Assembly (NCBI RefSeq): GCF_030411995.1
Contig: NZ_JASNRC010000005.1
Span: 307,430 to 371,429, forward strand
DNA: 64,000 nucleotides
Source: Massilia sp. YIM B02769
GTDB lineage: Bacteria > Pseudomonadota > Gammaproteobacteria > Burkholderiales > Burkholderiaceae_D
Direction of reading: 5' to 3'
A program made the translations under genes and the position numbers. Positions 16,796-26,460 of this stretch are shown here, one piece after another. The notes beneath the pieces were generated by a model. That model had not been told where the DNA came from, did not search any database, and saw nothing but the letters and a program-made list of their open reading frames with translations. Position 1 is the stretch's first letter; the number at the start of each line of letters is the position of its first letter.

Positions 16796-18201
16796 TGCGC
16801 GCCCTGATCTTCTGCCTGCTGGCCGCATCCGGCAGCGCCGTTGCACAACTGCCCCCCGCCGGCGCCATCGTCTGCGACACGCCGGTCTACCAGGTCGACC
16901 CGGATGGCCTGGCGCGCGCGAGGCAGGCGTTGGACACCGCCAGGGCCGCGCCCGGCCCGCACGACCTGGCCCTCGCCGCCGCCCAGGCCGACCTCGCCTT
17001 TGCCACCGCGCGCCAAAGCGGACCGCAGCCGCAGCGCGATGCCAACCGCAAGGCGGCGCTCGACCTGGCCGAGCGCGCAGGGGCGACCTGGAAAGCGGCC
17101 CCTGCGAGCGCCGCCCTGGCCCAGGAAATCCTGCGGCGCGGACGCACGGCGCGCGCTGCCGCCCACTGCCCGCTCGCCCTGAACCTGCTGGAGTCGGCGC
17201 TGGCCGTGGCCGACAAGACCGGCGGCGCCAACGATCCGGTGTCCTTGTCCGTGGCGCGCGAGCTGATGCTGCTGGCCACCGCAATGGGCGACGACCCGAC
17301 AGTCAACGCGCTGGCGCCGCGCCTGTTCGCCGCGCTGGATGCGGACCCGGCGCCATTCGACGGCATCAACTACAACGCCTACCTGGCTGCCACGGACCAT
17401 TACTACCGCAGCGAAGACCACGAGCGCGCCGAAGCACTGGTGAACCGCTTGATCGACAAGGCCAAGGCAAGCGGCGCGGATGCACTCAAGCTGCGCCGCC
17501 TCGATTTCGAGCGCGCCAGTATCTATTATGCCCAGGGGCGCTACCGGGAGGCCGAAGCGCTGGCGGCGCTGGCCGACCGTCCGCAGGCCAAGCCCGATGG
17601 CCTGCGCGCCGACCTGGCGCGCGTGGAAGAGGACATGGCCGTCCAGGTGCGCAGCGGACGCCTGCAGGCGGCGCTGGCCACGGGCGAAGCCCAGCTGCCG
17701 CGCCTCGAAGCCGGACGCGCGGCCAGCGCGGCGGCCTTGCAGGCAGCCGAAGCCGACTGGGAAGCGGCAAAGAAAGAAGGAAAGCGCGACGCGATGGCCG
17801 CGGCCAGGACCCGCTACGCGACGGCGCGGCGCGATGGGACCATCTGGCAGCTAGGGCTGGCGGGCATGGAGAGCTACGTCGGCGAGGTGCAGCATGCGCT
17901 TGGCCGCCTCGATCTGGCGCTGCCGCTGTACGAAAAGGCGCTCGACCATTATCCGGCCGCCGGCGGCGCCAACGTCTACGACATCGAGCGCGTGCGCGCC
18001 GACATGGCGCTGGTCTACCGCGCCCGCGGCGACACGGCCCGCGCCCTGGCGTTGCAGCAGCAGGTGAAGCAGGCCTTGCTGCCGCTGCTCGGCGCCCGGC
18101 ATCCCGATGTGCTGGAAGCCGAGGCGCAGATCGCGCAGCTGAGCAACCCCACCCCGGAACCGGCCCCGGCGCCCGCCACCCCGCCGCAGCGCAAAAAATA
18201 A
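16795..18201 (+). CDS. Exported tetratricopeptide-repeat protein
   Basis: A 468-residue, Ala/Arg-rich helical protein. A signal peptide MRALIFCLLAASGSAVAQ opens it, and tetratricopeptide-like helical pairs run through the rest, for example around NHYYRSEDHERAEALVNR-like and YYAQGRYREAEALAALAD segments and near the C-terminus (VYRARGDTARALALQQQV). It ends in a Pro-rich tail. TPR proteins mediate protein-protein contacts; the partner is unknown. The ATG overlaps the stop of the TonB-domain gene (TGATG at 16793-16797), which favours this start over an in-frame ATG at 16780 and suggests the two periplasmic proteins act together. Confidence 0.78.
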   Translation: MRALIFCLLAASGSAVAQLPPAGAIVCDTPVYQVDPDGLARARQALDTARAAPGPHDLALAAAQADLAFATARQSGPQPQRDANRKAALDLAERAGATWKAAPASAALAQEILRRGRTARAAAHCPLALNLLESALAVADKTGGANDPVSLSVARELMLLATAMGDDPTVNALAPRLFAALDADPAPFDGINYNAYLAATDHYYRSEDHERAEALVNRLIDKAKASGADALKLRRLDFERASIYYAQGRYREAEALAALADRPQAKPDGLRADLARVEEDMAVQVRSGRLQAALATGEAQLPRLEAGRAASAAALQAAEADWEAAKKEGKRDAMAAARTRYATARRDGTIWQLGLAGMESYVGEVQHALGRLDLALPLYEKALDHYPAAGGANVYDIERVRADMALVYRARGDTARALALQQQVKQALLPLLGARHPDVLEAEAQIAQLSNPTPEPAPAPATPPQRKK

Positions 18202-18235
18202 GGGCCGGCGCGGTGCCTGTGCACCGGCCGGCCCC
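18202..18235. terminator. Strong hairpin between convergent genes
   Basis: A long G+C stem (GGGCCGGCGCGGTGC paired with GCACCGGCCGGCCCC, loop CTGT) lies between the converging TPR and MFS genes. The T-run is short (GTTT on the plus strand), so termination strength is uncertain. Confidence 0.6.
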
Positions 18236-18258
18236 GTTTGGAGCGAACGCCGCGCCAG

Positions 18259-19455
18259 TCAGGCCGCCGCTTTCGCCGCGCGCGCGGCCAGCGCCGCGAA
18301 CAGCGCCGCCAGCAGCAAAATGCCCGCGCTCAGGCTGAAGGTGGCCGCATGGCCGCGCGCATCGAACAGCACACCGCCCAGCGTCGCGCCGCCGGCAATC
18401 GCCAGCTGCACCGTCGCCACGATCAGCCCGCCGCCGCCTTCCGCTTCCTGCGGCAGGCTCTGCGCCAGCCAGGTCCACCAGCCGACCGGCGCGGCGGTGG
18501 CCACCAGGCCCCACAAGCAAAGCAGGACGGCGGTTGCCGCCACCGAGCCGCCCCAGGCCAGCAGGCCGCCGGCGATGACCGCCATCAGCAGCGGAATCGT
18601 CACCAGGGTGCGGTACATGTGGTTCTTCAGGAAGCCGCCGATCAGCGTGGTGCCCACGAAGCCGGCCACGCCAACCAGCAGCAACAGCAGCGACAGCGTC
18701 GTCACGCCCGCATGCGTCACCGTTTCCAGGAAAGGCCGCAGATAGGTATAGAGCGCGAACTGCCCCATGAAGAACAGGCCGGTGCCGGCCATGCCGAGCA
18801 CGATGGCCGGCCGCTTCAGCAATGTGAAGGTCGCACCCAGGCTGGCGCCGCCCTTGCTCGGCAGCGGCGGCAGGCTGACGAACTTCCAGAGCAGCGCGAA
18901 CGCCGCCACCGGCACCAGGCAGAAGAAAGCCCCACGCCAGCCGATCACGCCGCCGAGGAAGCTGCCCAGCGGCGCGGCGATCACGGTGGCGAGCGCATTC
19001 CCGCCGTTCAGGATGGCCAGCGCGCGCGGCACCTGCTCCTTCGGCACCAGGCGCATCGCGGTGGCCGCCGACATCGACCAGAAGCCGCCGATCGCCACGC
19101 CGATGAAAGCACGCCCCAACATGAAGACCGGGTAGTTCGGGGCGAACGCCGCCACCGTGCTCGAGACGATCATCATCACGGTCAGGCCGAGCAGCAGGAC
19201 CTTGCGGTCGAGACGTCCGGCAAGCGGCGCTAGAACCAAGCTGGTGAGCAGGGCGAAGGCCCCGGACACCGAGATCGCCTGCCCGGCCTGGCCTTCGCTG
19301 ATGCCGAGTTCCGCAGCCACCGGCGTAAGCAGGCTGACCGGCATGAACTCGGAGGCGACCAGGGCAAAGGCGCCCAGGGCCATGGCGAAGACCGCGCCCC
19401 AGGCGGCATTGGTTGGCACCGCCGGCGCGGCGGTTGTGGATACTGGCGGATTCAT
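18259..19455 (-). CDS. MFS efflux transporter, NepI-like
   Basis: A 398-residue, twelve-helix major facilitator protein of the DHA1 drug/metabolite exporter group. The stretches SEFMPVSLLTPVAAELGISE, AGQAISVSGAFALLTS, the loop-2 region PLAGRLDRKVLL, GRAFIGVAIGGFWSMSAATA and MRLVPKEQVPRAL resemble the purine-nucleoside exporter NepI and relatives closely. The true substrate may differ. It lies 34 bases downstream of yahK on the same strand and is probably in one operon with it, opposite a LysR regulator, suggesting a detoxification unit that reduces an aldehyde and exports a product or related compound. Confidence 0.88.
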   Translation of the reverse strand: MNPPVSTTAAPAVPTNAAWGAVFAMALGAFALVASEFMPVSLLTPVAAELGISEGQAGQAISVSGAFALLTSLVLAPLAGRLDRKVLLLGLTVMMIVSSTVAAFAPNYPVFMLGRAFIGVAIGGFWSMSAATAMRLVPKEQVPRALAILNGGNALATVIAAPLGSFLGGVIGWRGAFFCLVPVAAFALLWKFVSLPPLPSKGGASLGATFTLLKRPAIVLGMAGTGLFFMGQFALYTYLRPFLETVTHAGVTTLSLLLLLVGVAGFVGTTLIGGFLKNHMYRTLVTIPLLMAVIAGGLLAWGGSVAATAVLLCLWGLVATAAPVGWWTWLAQSLPQEAEGGGGLIVATVQLAIAGGATLGGVLFDARGHAATFSLSAGILLLAALFAALAARAAKAAA

Positions 19456-19489
19456 GCTGCTACTGCTTCTTCCTCATCGATGGGGGTGT

Positions 19490-20539
19490 TCAAGCGGCCA
19501 GGGTGGCGCTGTCGATCACGAAACGGTACTTGACGTCGCCCTTGAGCATGCGCTTGTAGGCGGCGTTGATCTCGTCGGCGCGGATCATCTCGATGTCGGC
19601 GACGATGCCGTGCTCGGCGCAGAAATCCAGCATCTCCTGGGTTTCCGGAATACCGCCGATCATCGAGCCGGCGATGGCACGGCGCTTCATGATCAGGTTG
19701 AACACCTGCGGCGACGGGTGCGGCGACGACGGCGCGCCGACCAGCACCATGGTGCCGTCGCGCTTGAGCAGGTTCAGGAAAGCGTCCAGGTCGTGCGGCG
19801 CGGCGACGGTGTTGACGATCAGGTCCAGGCTTTTCGCCTGTTCGGCCATCGCAACAGGATCGCGCGAGACCACCACTTCGTGAGCGCCGAGCGCCAGCGC
19901 ATCCGCGCGCTTGGCTTCCGAGGTGGTGAAGGCAACCACGTGGGCGCCCATGGCGCGCGCCAGCTTGATGCCCATGTGGCCCAGGCCGCCGATGCCGACG
20001 ATGCCCACGCGCTTGCCGGGACCGGCGTTCCAGTGGCGCAGCGGCGACCAGGTGGTGATGCCGGCGCACAGCAGGGGCGCCACGGCGGCCAGCTGCTCTT
20101 CCGGGTGGCTCACGCTCAGGACGAAGCGCTCGTGCACGACGATCTGCTCGGAATAGCCGCCCAGGGTGTGGCCGGGGGCGTCGGCGGTCGGGCCGTTGTA
20201 GGTGCCGACCATGCCGTCGCAGTAGTTTTCCAGGCCGTCTTCGCAGTCGGCGCAATGCTGGCAGCTGTCGACCATGCAGCCGACGCCGACCAGGTCGCCG
20301 ACCTTGTGCTTGGTGACGTGGGCGCCGATGGCCGCGACGCGGCCGACGATTTCGTGGCCCGGCACGCATGGGTACTGGGTGCCGGCCCATTCGCCGCGCA
20401 CCTGGTGCAGGTCGGAGTGGCAGACGCCGCAGAAGGCGATGTCGATCTGCACGTCGTGCGCACCCGATTCGCGGCGGGTGATGTCGAGGGAAACGAGGGG
20501 CTGGTCGCCGGCGTGGGCGCCGTAGGCTTTGACGGTCAT
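19490..20539 (-). CDS. yahK: NADPH-dependent aldehyde reductase / zinc alcohol dehydrogenase, YahK-like
   Basis: A 349-residue zinc-dependent medium-chain dehydrogenase, very close along its whole length to Escherichia coli YahK, a broad-range aldehyde reductase. Catalytic zinc ligands C40 and H62 (in GVCHSDLH and VPGHEIVG) and structural zinc cysteines C93, C96, C99 and C107 are present, together with the nucleotide-binding GIGGLGHMGIKLA and the C-terminal GDVKYRFVID. The start at 20539 is preceded by AAAGGA; an open extension further upstream is not conserved. It leads the operon with the MFS gene and is divergent from the LysR gene, its likely regulator. Confidence 0.92.
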   Translation of the reverse strand: MTVKAYGAHAGDQPLVSLDITRRESGAHDVQIDIAFCGVCHSDLHQVRGEWAGTQYPCVPGHEIVGRVAAIGAHVTKHKVGDLVGVGCMVDSCQHCADCEDGLENYCDGMVGTYNGPTADAPGHTLGGYSEQIVVHERFVLSVSHPEEQLAAVAPLLCAGITTWSPLRHWNAGPGKRVGIVGIGGLGHMGIKLARAMGAHVVAFTTSEAKRADALALGAHEVVVSRDPVAMAEQAKSLDLIVNTVAAPHDLDAFLNLLKRDGTMVLVGAPSSPHPSPQVFNLIMKRRAIAGSMIGGIPETQEMLDFCAEHGIVADIEMIRADEINAAYKRMLKGDVKYRFVIDSATLAA

Positions 20540-20686
20540 GTTGGTCCTTTGGGATGTTTGTCGAAGGTGTTGCGCGATGCGGACCTGGCGCTTGCAGGGC
20601 GCGAGGTCGAAACAGGCGATGATGGTAAAGGAAAACGGGCAGGCAAAACGGAGGCGAAATTGCATGCCCTTATGAATATCCATCAT

Positions 20687-20704
20687 GAATCGACACGTCG
20701 ATTC
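20687..20704. promoter_or_regulatory. Candidate LysR operator between yahK and lysR
   Basis: GAATCGACACGTCGATTC is a perfect 7-bp inverted repeat (GAATCGA / TCGATTC) around a 4-bp centre. It lies in the 230-bp divergent intergenic region, about 65 bases before the LysR start, where LysR-type regulators usually bind. The assignment is by position and symmetry only. Confidence 0.5.
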
Positions 20705-20769
20705 GGTGCGCGGTATCATAAACGATCCGGCGGAACGGCGTCGGCCGCCCCCTATTTTCGAGATCCACC

Positions 20770-21663
20770 ATGGCCCGCGACAACATCAACGACATCCTGG
20801 TCTTCCTCGCCGTCGCCCGCGAGCGCAGCTTTACGCGCGCTGCGAGCCAGCTCGGCATGACGCAGTCGGCCCTCAGCCACATCATCCGCGGCCTGGAGGA
20901 GCGCCTCGGCGTGCGCCTGCTGACGCGCACCACGCGCAGCGTGTCTCCCACCGAAGCCGGCGAGCGCCTGCTGCAGAACGTCGGCCCGCGGCTGGAAGAG
21001 ATCGAGGCCGAAATCACGGCGGTGAGCGACCTGGGCGACAAGCCGGCCGGCACCATCCGCATCACCGCCATCGACCACGTGATCGAGAGCCTGCTGTGGC
21101 CGCGCCTGGCGCCGCTGCTGCCGCTGTATCCCGACCTGCACGTCGAGCTCAGTTCCGACTACCGCCTGGTCGACATCGCGGCCGAGCGCTTCGACATCGG
21201 CGTGCGCTACGGCGACCAGGTCGACAAGGACATGATCGCAGTGCGGCTGACGGTCGACATGCCGATGTCGATTGTCGCCGCGCCAGGCTACTTCGCGAAT
21301 CGTCCGCTTCCGGAGACGCCGCAAGACCTCATGAAACACAACTGCATCGCCCTGCGCCTGGCCAGCAGCGGCGGGCTGTATGCCTGGGAGCTGCAGAACG
21401 CGGGACGCGACCTCGAACTGCGGGTGCGCGGCCAGGTGGTGTGCAACACCGCACCGCACATCCTGCAGGTGGCGCTCGACGGCTGCGGCATCGGTTTCCT
21501 GCCCGAGGAGATGACGGCGCCGCACGTGGCGGCCGGACGATTGGTCAGCGTGATGCAGGACTGGTGTCCGCGCTTTCCGGGGCTGTTCGCGTATTACCCG
21601 AGCCGGCGCCAGTCTTCGCGGGCACTGGGGCTGGTGATCGATGCGATTCGGTACAAGGGGTAG
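20770..21663 (+). CDS. LysR family transcriptional regulator (divergent to yahK)
   Basis: A 297-residue LysR-type regulator. The winged helix-turn-helix spans about residues 1-60 (NINDILVFLAVARERSFTRA, SQLGMTQSALSHIIRGLEERL, RLLTRTTRSVSPTEAGERLL), and the remainder is a periplasmic-binding-like effector domain. The position opposite yahK and the MFS gene, with a palindrome between them, suggests it controls that operon, probably in response to an aldehyde or related metabolite. The last ~119 bases overlap the 3' end of nadR on the other strand. Confidence 0.9.
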   Translation: MARDNINDILVFLAVARERSFTRAASQLGMTQSALSHIIRGLEERLGVRLLTRTTRSVSPTEAGERLLQNVGPRLEEIEAEITAVSDLGDKPAGTIRITAIDHVIESLLWPRLAPLLPLYPDLHVELSSDYRLVDIAAERFDIGVRYGDQVDKDMIAVRLTVDMPMSIVAAPGYFANRPLPETPQDLMKHNCIALRLASSGGLYAWELQNAGRDLELRVRGQVVCNTAPHILQVALDGCGIGFLPEEMTAPHVAAGRLVSVMQDWCPRFPGLFAYYPSRRQSSRALGLVIDAIRYKG

Positions 21664-22720
21664 GCTGCGCTGCCCGACGCAGCACCAGCAAGGCCTGGCG
21701 AACCCGTTCGTGGACCGGCCCATGCAGGATCGTGTAGTCGACACCCCGGTGCGCCAGCGTCGCCAGGTACCAGTCGTGCTGGCGCTGGCGGAAGGCCGCA
21801 TCGCGCCGTGTGCCGTCCTGCACGAAGGGGAAATCCGGCGCGCAGACGAAGGTGTGGCTGTAGCGGCGGCGGCCCAGCCTCTCGACCAGCGGGTCGACCC
21901 TGCCATAGCCATCCTCGCTGTAGAACACCGTGGTCAGGGCGCTGCCGTCGCAGATCAGCGGACCGGGCGTGTGCTGGGCCAGCGCGATCTCGAGCGCGAC
22001 CTGGTCTTCGGCAATCGCCCGCATGTCCGCGTAGACGAAATGTCCGCCCTTCTCTTCCCCGCGGGTTCGTCCGACTTCCGGCACCGCCACCGTGCCCAAG
22101 GCAGCGGCGAGCGCCTCGACCAGCGTGGTCTTGCCGCTCGACTCGCCGCCCAGGATGCACACGCGGTCGACCAGATCGGCATACACCAGCGGATCGAGGA
22201 ACTCGCGCCAGGCGGCGGGATCGCTGCGCACGGCGGTCCCGGATACCGGCACCGCGCCGCGCGCCAGGTCGACGCAGACGTGCTCGACGCGATGCGCACG
22301 TCCGGACCACGCCGAAAAATCGGCCGACAGGACAGCCGCAAAGCCATCGCCATATTCCTCGCTGGTGAACACCGCATCGACCGGCCCGCCGCCGAAGGTC
22401 CGGCACAGCCAGGCGCAGAATTCCCGGTGCACGGCGGCGGGCGCGTCGTTGTGCGGCAGCGCCACAGGATGCGTGATCTCGCCGCATGACAAGGCTGCAC
22501 CCAGCCAAGCGTCGTCGACCACCAGGCGCCGCACTCCGGGGAACAGGCCGGCCAGCCAGCCGTCGCGCGTGTCGGTGGCGCAGCGCGCGAACCCCGGCTT
22601 CGTGTAGCTGATGACCAGCACCTCGTCGCAGGCTTGCAGTGCACGTTCGATCAGGAACATGTGCCCGCGGTGCAGCGGACAGAACTTGCCGACCACCAGG
22701 CCGCGCCGGTAGCGCGTCAT
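21545..22720 (-). CDS. nadR: NadR-type NMN adenylyltransferase / ribosylnicotinamide kinase
   Basis: A 391-residue bifunctional NAD-salvage enzyme. The N-terminal nucleotidyltransferase has GKFCPLHRGH at residues 11-20 and VSGTAVRSDP near 159-168. The C-terminal kinase has a Walker A motif GGESSGKT at 191-198 and an acidic ICDGSALTT segment. It should phosphorylate nicotinamide riboside to NMN and adenylate NMN to NAD. The N-terminal repressor helix-turn-helix of enterobacterial NadR is absent, so it is probably only an enzyme. Its ATG overlaps the pnuC stop (ATGA), so it is coupled to the riboside importer. The frame runs ~119 bases into the 3' end of the convergent lysR gene; the last ~35 residues are not family-like and may be a tail added by loss of an earlier stop. 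Confidence 0.9.
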   Translation of the reverse strand: MTRYRRGLVVGKFCPLHRGHMFLIERALQACDEVLVISYTKPGFARCATDTRDGWLAGLFPGVRRLVVDDAWLGAALSCGEITHPVALPHNDAPAAVHREFCAWLCRTFGGGPVDAVFTSEEYGDGFAAVLSADFSAWSGRAHRVEHVCVDLARGAVPVSGTAVRSDPAAWREFLDPLVYADLVDRVCILGGESSGKTTLVEALAAALGTVAVPEVGRTRGEEKGGHFVYADMRAIAEDQVALEIALAQHTPGPLICDGSALTTVFYSEDGYGRVDPLVERLGRRRYSHTFVCAPDFPFVQDGTRRDAAFRQRQHDWYLATLAHRGVDYTILHGPVHERVRQALLVLRRAAQPTPCTESHRSPAPVPAKTGAGSGNTRTAPESADTSPASR

Positions 22721-23307
22721 GCCTGCGCCAGCACCGTCCCGCCGTCTTTCTGCAGCCGCGCCAGGCGGCGCCAGCGCACCCAGGCGACAATGGCGTTGAC
22801 CCAGTAGACGCCGTACAGGAAGGCCGTCAGGTACAGCTCGCGGCTGGCATACAGCGGCACCGCGATCGAGTTCACCAGCAGCCAGAACGGCCAGTTCTCG
22901 ATGCGGCGCTTCATCAGCAGCAGCTGGGCGATCACGCTGAAGACCAGCACCATCGAATCGGCGAAGGGCGCGTAGGCGTCGGTCCAGAAGTGCAGCAGCG
23001 CGCCATAGCCGACGGCGCAGGCCAGGCCCAGCGGGACGATCCAGGCCAGGCTGCGCAGGTCGGCCGAACGGACGCCGAGCGCACGCCCGTGGTCGCCGCG
23101 CAGCCACAGGCGCCAGCCGGCCACGCTCGACAGCACGAAGAAGACCTGCAGTATCACGTCGGCATACAGCTTCGCCTCGAAGAACACGAGGCCGAACAAG
23201 GTGCAGCCGACGATGCCGGTCCACCAGGTATGGATGCTGTTGCGCCCCGCCAGGAGGATGGCGGCGGTGGCGAAGCCGTTGGCGGCGATTTCGAGTGGTC
23301 CGATCAT
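22717..23307 (-). CDS. pnuC: Nicotinamide riboside transporter PnuC
   Basis: A 196-residue inner-membrane protein with about seven hydrophobic segments. It shows the PnuC core features: an N-terminal IHTWWTGIVGCTLFGLVF region, the FEAKLYADVILQVFFVLSS signature and the C-terminal YLTAFLYGVYWVNAIVAW. It imports nicotinamide riboside by facilitated diffusion, and trapping by phosphorylation is supplied by the overlapping downstream nadR gene. The ATG at 23307 begins the family-like sequence (MIGPLEIAANGFATA); longer open extensions are not conserved. It is divergent from zwf, and the 175-bp region between them must hold both promoters. I saw no NAD-binding riboswitch there. Confidence 0.9.
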   Translation of the reverse strand: MIGPLEIAANGFATAAILLAGRNSIHTWWTGIVGCTLFGLVFFEAKLYADVILQVFFVLSSVAGWRLWLRGDHGRALGVRSADLRSLAWIVPLGLACAVGYGALLHFWTDAYAPFADSMVLVFSVIAQLLLMKRRIENWPFWLLVNSIAVPLYASRELYLTAFLYGVYWVNAIVAWVRWRRLARLQKDGGTVLAQA

Positions 23308-23482
23308 GGTCGTCAGTATGCCAGCCCGGGGCGCATCCGGGCCAGCAAAAATCGCCTGCGGCAAGCGGCCGCAGCGCGCCCCGTCCACCGATTCTTCCTG
23401 CTAGTGATATGCTAGTCCGCTCGAATAACATCCGGCCCGCCCTGCACGCGCACGAACGGCCGCTCAACGACACGAATCCGAC

Positions 23483-24949
<1,467 letters not shown>

Positions 24950-24959
24950 CCTAACAGCG

Positions 24960-25077
24960 GGGGTCAGGTCTGACATTCAGACACGGCCTCGGCAATAAGG
25001 CAGATTTCAGCGTCGCCAGGAACCACCGAAAATGGACGTCACGGCAGAGCTCGTGTCCGAATGTCAGACCTGACCCC
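24960..25077. repeat. 118-bp inverted-repeat element (REP/MITE-like)
   Basis: The two ends are inverted copies of 26 bases that match at 25 positions; the shared core reads GGGGTCAGGTCTGACATTC on the left and its reverse complement on the right. The ~66-bp interior encodes nothing recognisable. It fills the gap between the convergent zwf and cupin genes. Elements with a GTCAGGTCTGACATTC-like end are, to my knowledge, common in intergenic regions of related bacteria, but that needs a genome search. Confidence 0.75.
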
Positions 25078-25093
25078 GGCTTCTCGGCTCCCT

Positions 25094-25573
25094 TCAGCGG
25101 CGATATTGCTGGGCGCTGACTTTTTCCAGCCATTCGACGTTCTTGCCGTCGCGGGTGGCGGTGAGGGCGATATGGCTCATCGCGGTGGTGGGGGTGGCGC
25201 CATGCCAGTGCTTGACGCCGGGCGGGCACCAGACGGCGTCGCCGGCGTGCAGCTCCTCGACCGGGCCGCCCTCGGCCTGGGTCCAGCCCGTCCCTTTTGT
25301 GACGATCAGGTACTGGCCGGCCGGGTGCGTATGCCAGGCCGAGCGGGAGCCGGGTTCGAAATTCACCGTGGCCGCGCTGAAGCTGCCCTGCGCGCCGGCC
25401 GGGAACAGCGGATCGACGTGCACCTTGCCGTCGAAATTGGCGGCGGGTCCGTTCGAGGACGGCGCGGCCCCGGCGCGGAAGATGGTTTGCTCCCTCGCGC
25501 CGTTCTCGCCAGCCGCGTGGGCCAGCCCGCATGCCGCCAGCAGCATCGTCATGATCATCGCTCGCTTGTTCAC
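25094..25573 (-). CDS. Exported cupin, hydroxynitrile-lyase-like
   Basis: A 159-residue single-domain cupin with a signal peptide (about 1-20, ending LAHA). It resembles the small manganese-dependent cupins related to bacterial (R)-hydroxynitrile lyases such as the one from Granulicella. Probable metal ligands are H81, H83 and Q87 in WHTHPAGQ and H122 in GVKHWHGA, and the C-terminal WLEKVSAQQYRR matches that group. The signal peptide is an addition to those mostly cytosolic enzymes. The physiological substrate is unknown, so the name is structural rather than functional. The upstream region faces the gene at 25733 divergently. Confidence 0.82.
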   Translation of the reverse strand: MNKRAMIMTMLLAACGLAHAAGENGAREQTIFRAGAAPSSNGPAANFDGKVHVDPLFPAGAQGSFSAATVNFEPGSRSAWHTHPAGQYLIVTKGTGWTQAEGGPVEELHAGDAVWCPPGVKHWHGATPTTAMSHIALTATRDGKNVEWLEKVSAQQYRR

Positions 25574-25732
25574 ATGGCTCTCCTTGTCATTGTGGTCATG
25601 CCCTCACTGTAACGGCCAGCCTGCGCGATGAACAGCGCACACAGGCGCTAAGCCTTATGAACAGGCCTCATGAATAGGCAAGCGCCCTCGGTTCACCCTA
25701 CAATGCGCGTTACGACTCTTTTCGAAAGAACC

Positions 25733-26446
25733 ATGCGCACCACCGACCTGCCCTTCCGCGCCACCACGTCAGAAGCCTGCGACTGGCTGGCCTGTCAAAC
25801 CGGCACACCCTGGACCCTGGCGCGCCTGCTGGAGCACGCGCTCACGCCTTATGTCTGGCTCGACTACGACCCGGCCTACCCGGACCTGTTCGGCGACGCC
25901 AACGGCGGCTACGCGGCGCCGATCTTCTTCGAGGACGACATCGCGCGCCTGGCCGCCGGCAGCGAGGACGTCCTGATCACGATGACCAAGGATGCCTACA
26001 AGATCGTGGCGCGCCTGCCCGCGCCAGGCTTCACGCGGCCGCTGGACGACCTGCGCTTCCAGAAAAAGGAGATCGAAAAGCTGGCCGCAAGGCTGAAACA
26101 CGAGGCGCAGCCGCAAGCTGCGGCCAAGCCGAAGCCCGCCGCCGAATCCCAGCTCGGCATCGGGAAGGCCGAGGTCCTGGCCGCCTTCGGCCCCATCGTG
26201 CGCATGAATTTGGAAAAGGCGCTGGACGACGCCATCGGCATTTTTGGGGACGATGGCGCCCGCGTGAAAGCCAGCGCGCGCAAGTCGAAGCGCAACGCAG
26301 TGTGGAACCCGGTGACGCTGGCGCTGGGCCTGCACGACGTGTACCGCGCGCCGCTCGGCGCCCTGAAGCGCGCCTTCAAGACCCACGACTGCCTGCTGGA
26401 CTGGAACGAGAACTGGGAGCAGTCGCTGCGCCTGCTTGGTAAATAA
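25733..26446 (+). CDS. Conserved hypothetical protein
   Basis: A 237-residue soluble protein I do not recognise. The first ~110 residues look folded (WLACQTGTPWTLARLLEHAL, VWLDYDPAYPDLFGDANGGY). A charged Lys/Ala-rich linker with coiled-coil character follows (about 112-145), then a C-terminal domain with KAEVLAAFGPIVRMNLEKAL, KRNAVWNPVTLALGLHDVYR and a final HDCLLDWNENWEQSLRLL. The frame is open back to 25670, but a TACAAT promoter-like -10 element sits at 25699-25704 inside that extension, so I choose the ATG at 25733. It converges with the MBL-fold gene with only 14 bases between. Confidence 0.65.
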   Translation: MRTTDLPFRATTSEACDWLACQTGTPWTLARLLEHALTPYVWLDYDPAYPDLFGDANGGYAAPIFFEDDIARLAAGSEDVLITMTKDAYKIVARLPAPGFTRPLDDLRFQKKEIEKLAARLKHEAQPQAAAKPKPAAESQLGIGKAEVLAAFGPIVRMNLEKALDDAIGIFGDDGARVKASARKSKRNAVWNPVTLALGLHDVYRAPLGALKRAFKTHDCLLDWNENWEQSLRLLGK

Positions 26447-26460
26447 GCCGAGTAAATGAG

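Noticed and set aside
23308..23482. NAD-sensing riboswitch upstream of pnuC
   Set aside because: The leader is short, and I could not find the conserved core of a known NAD riboswitch in it.
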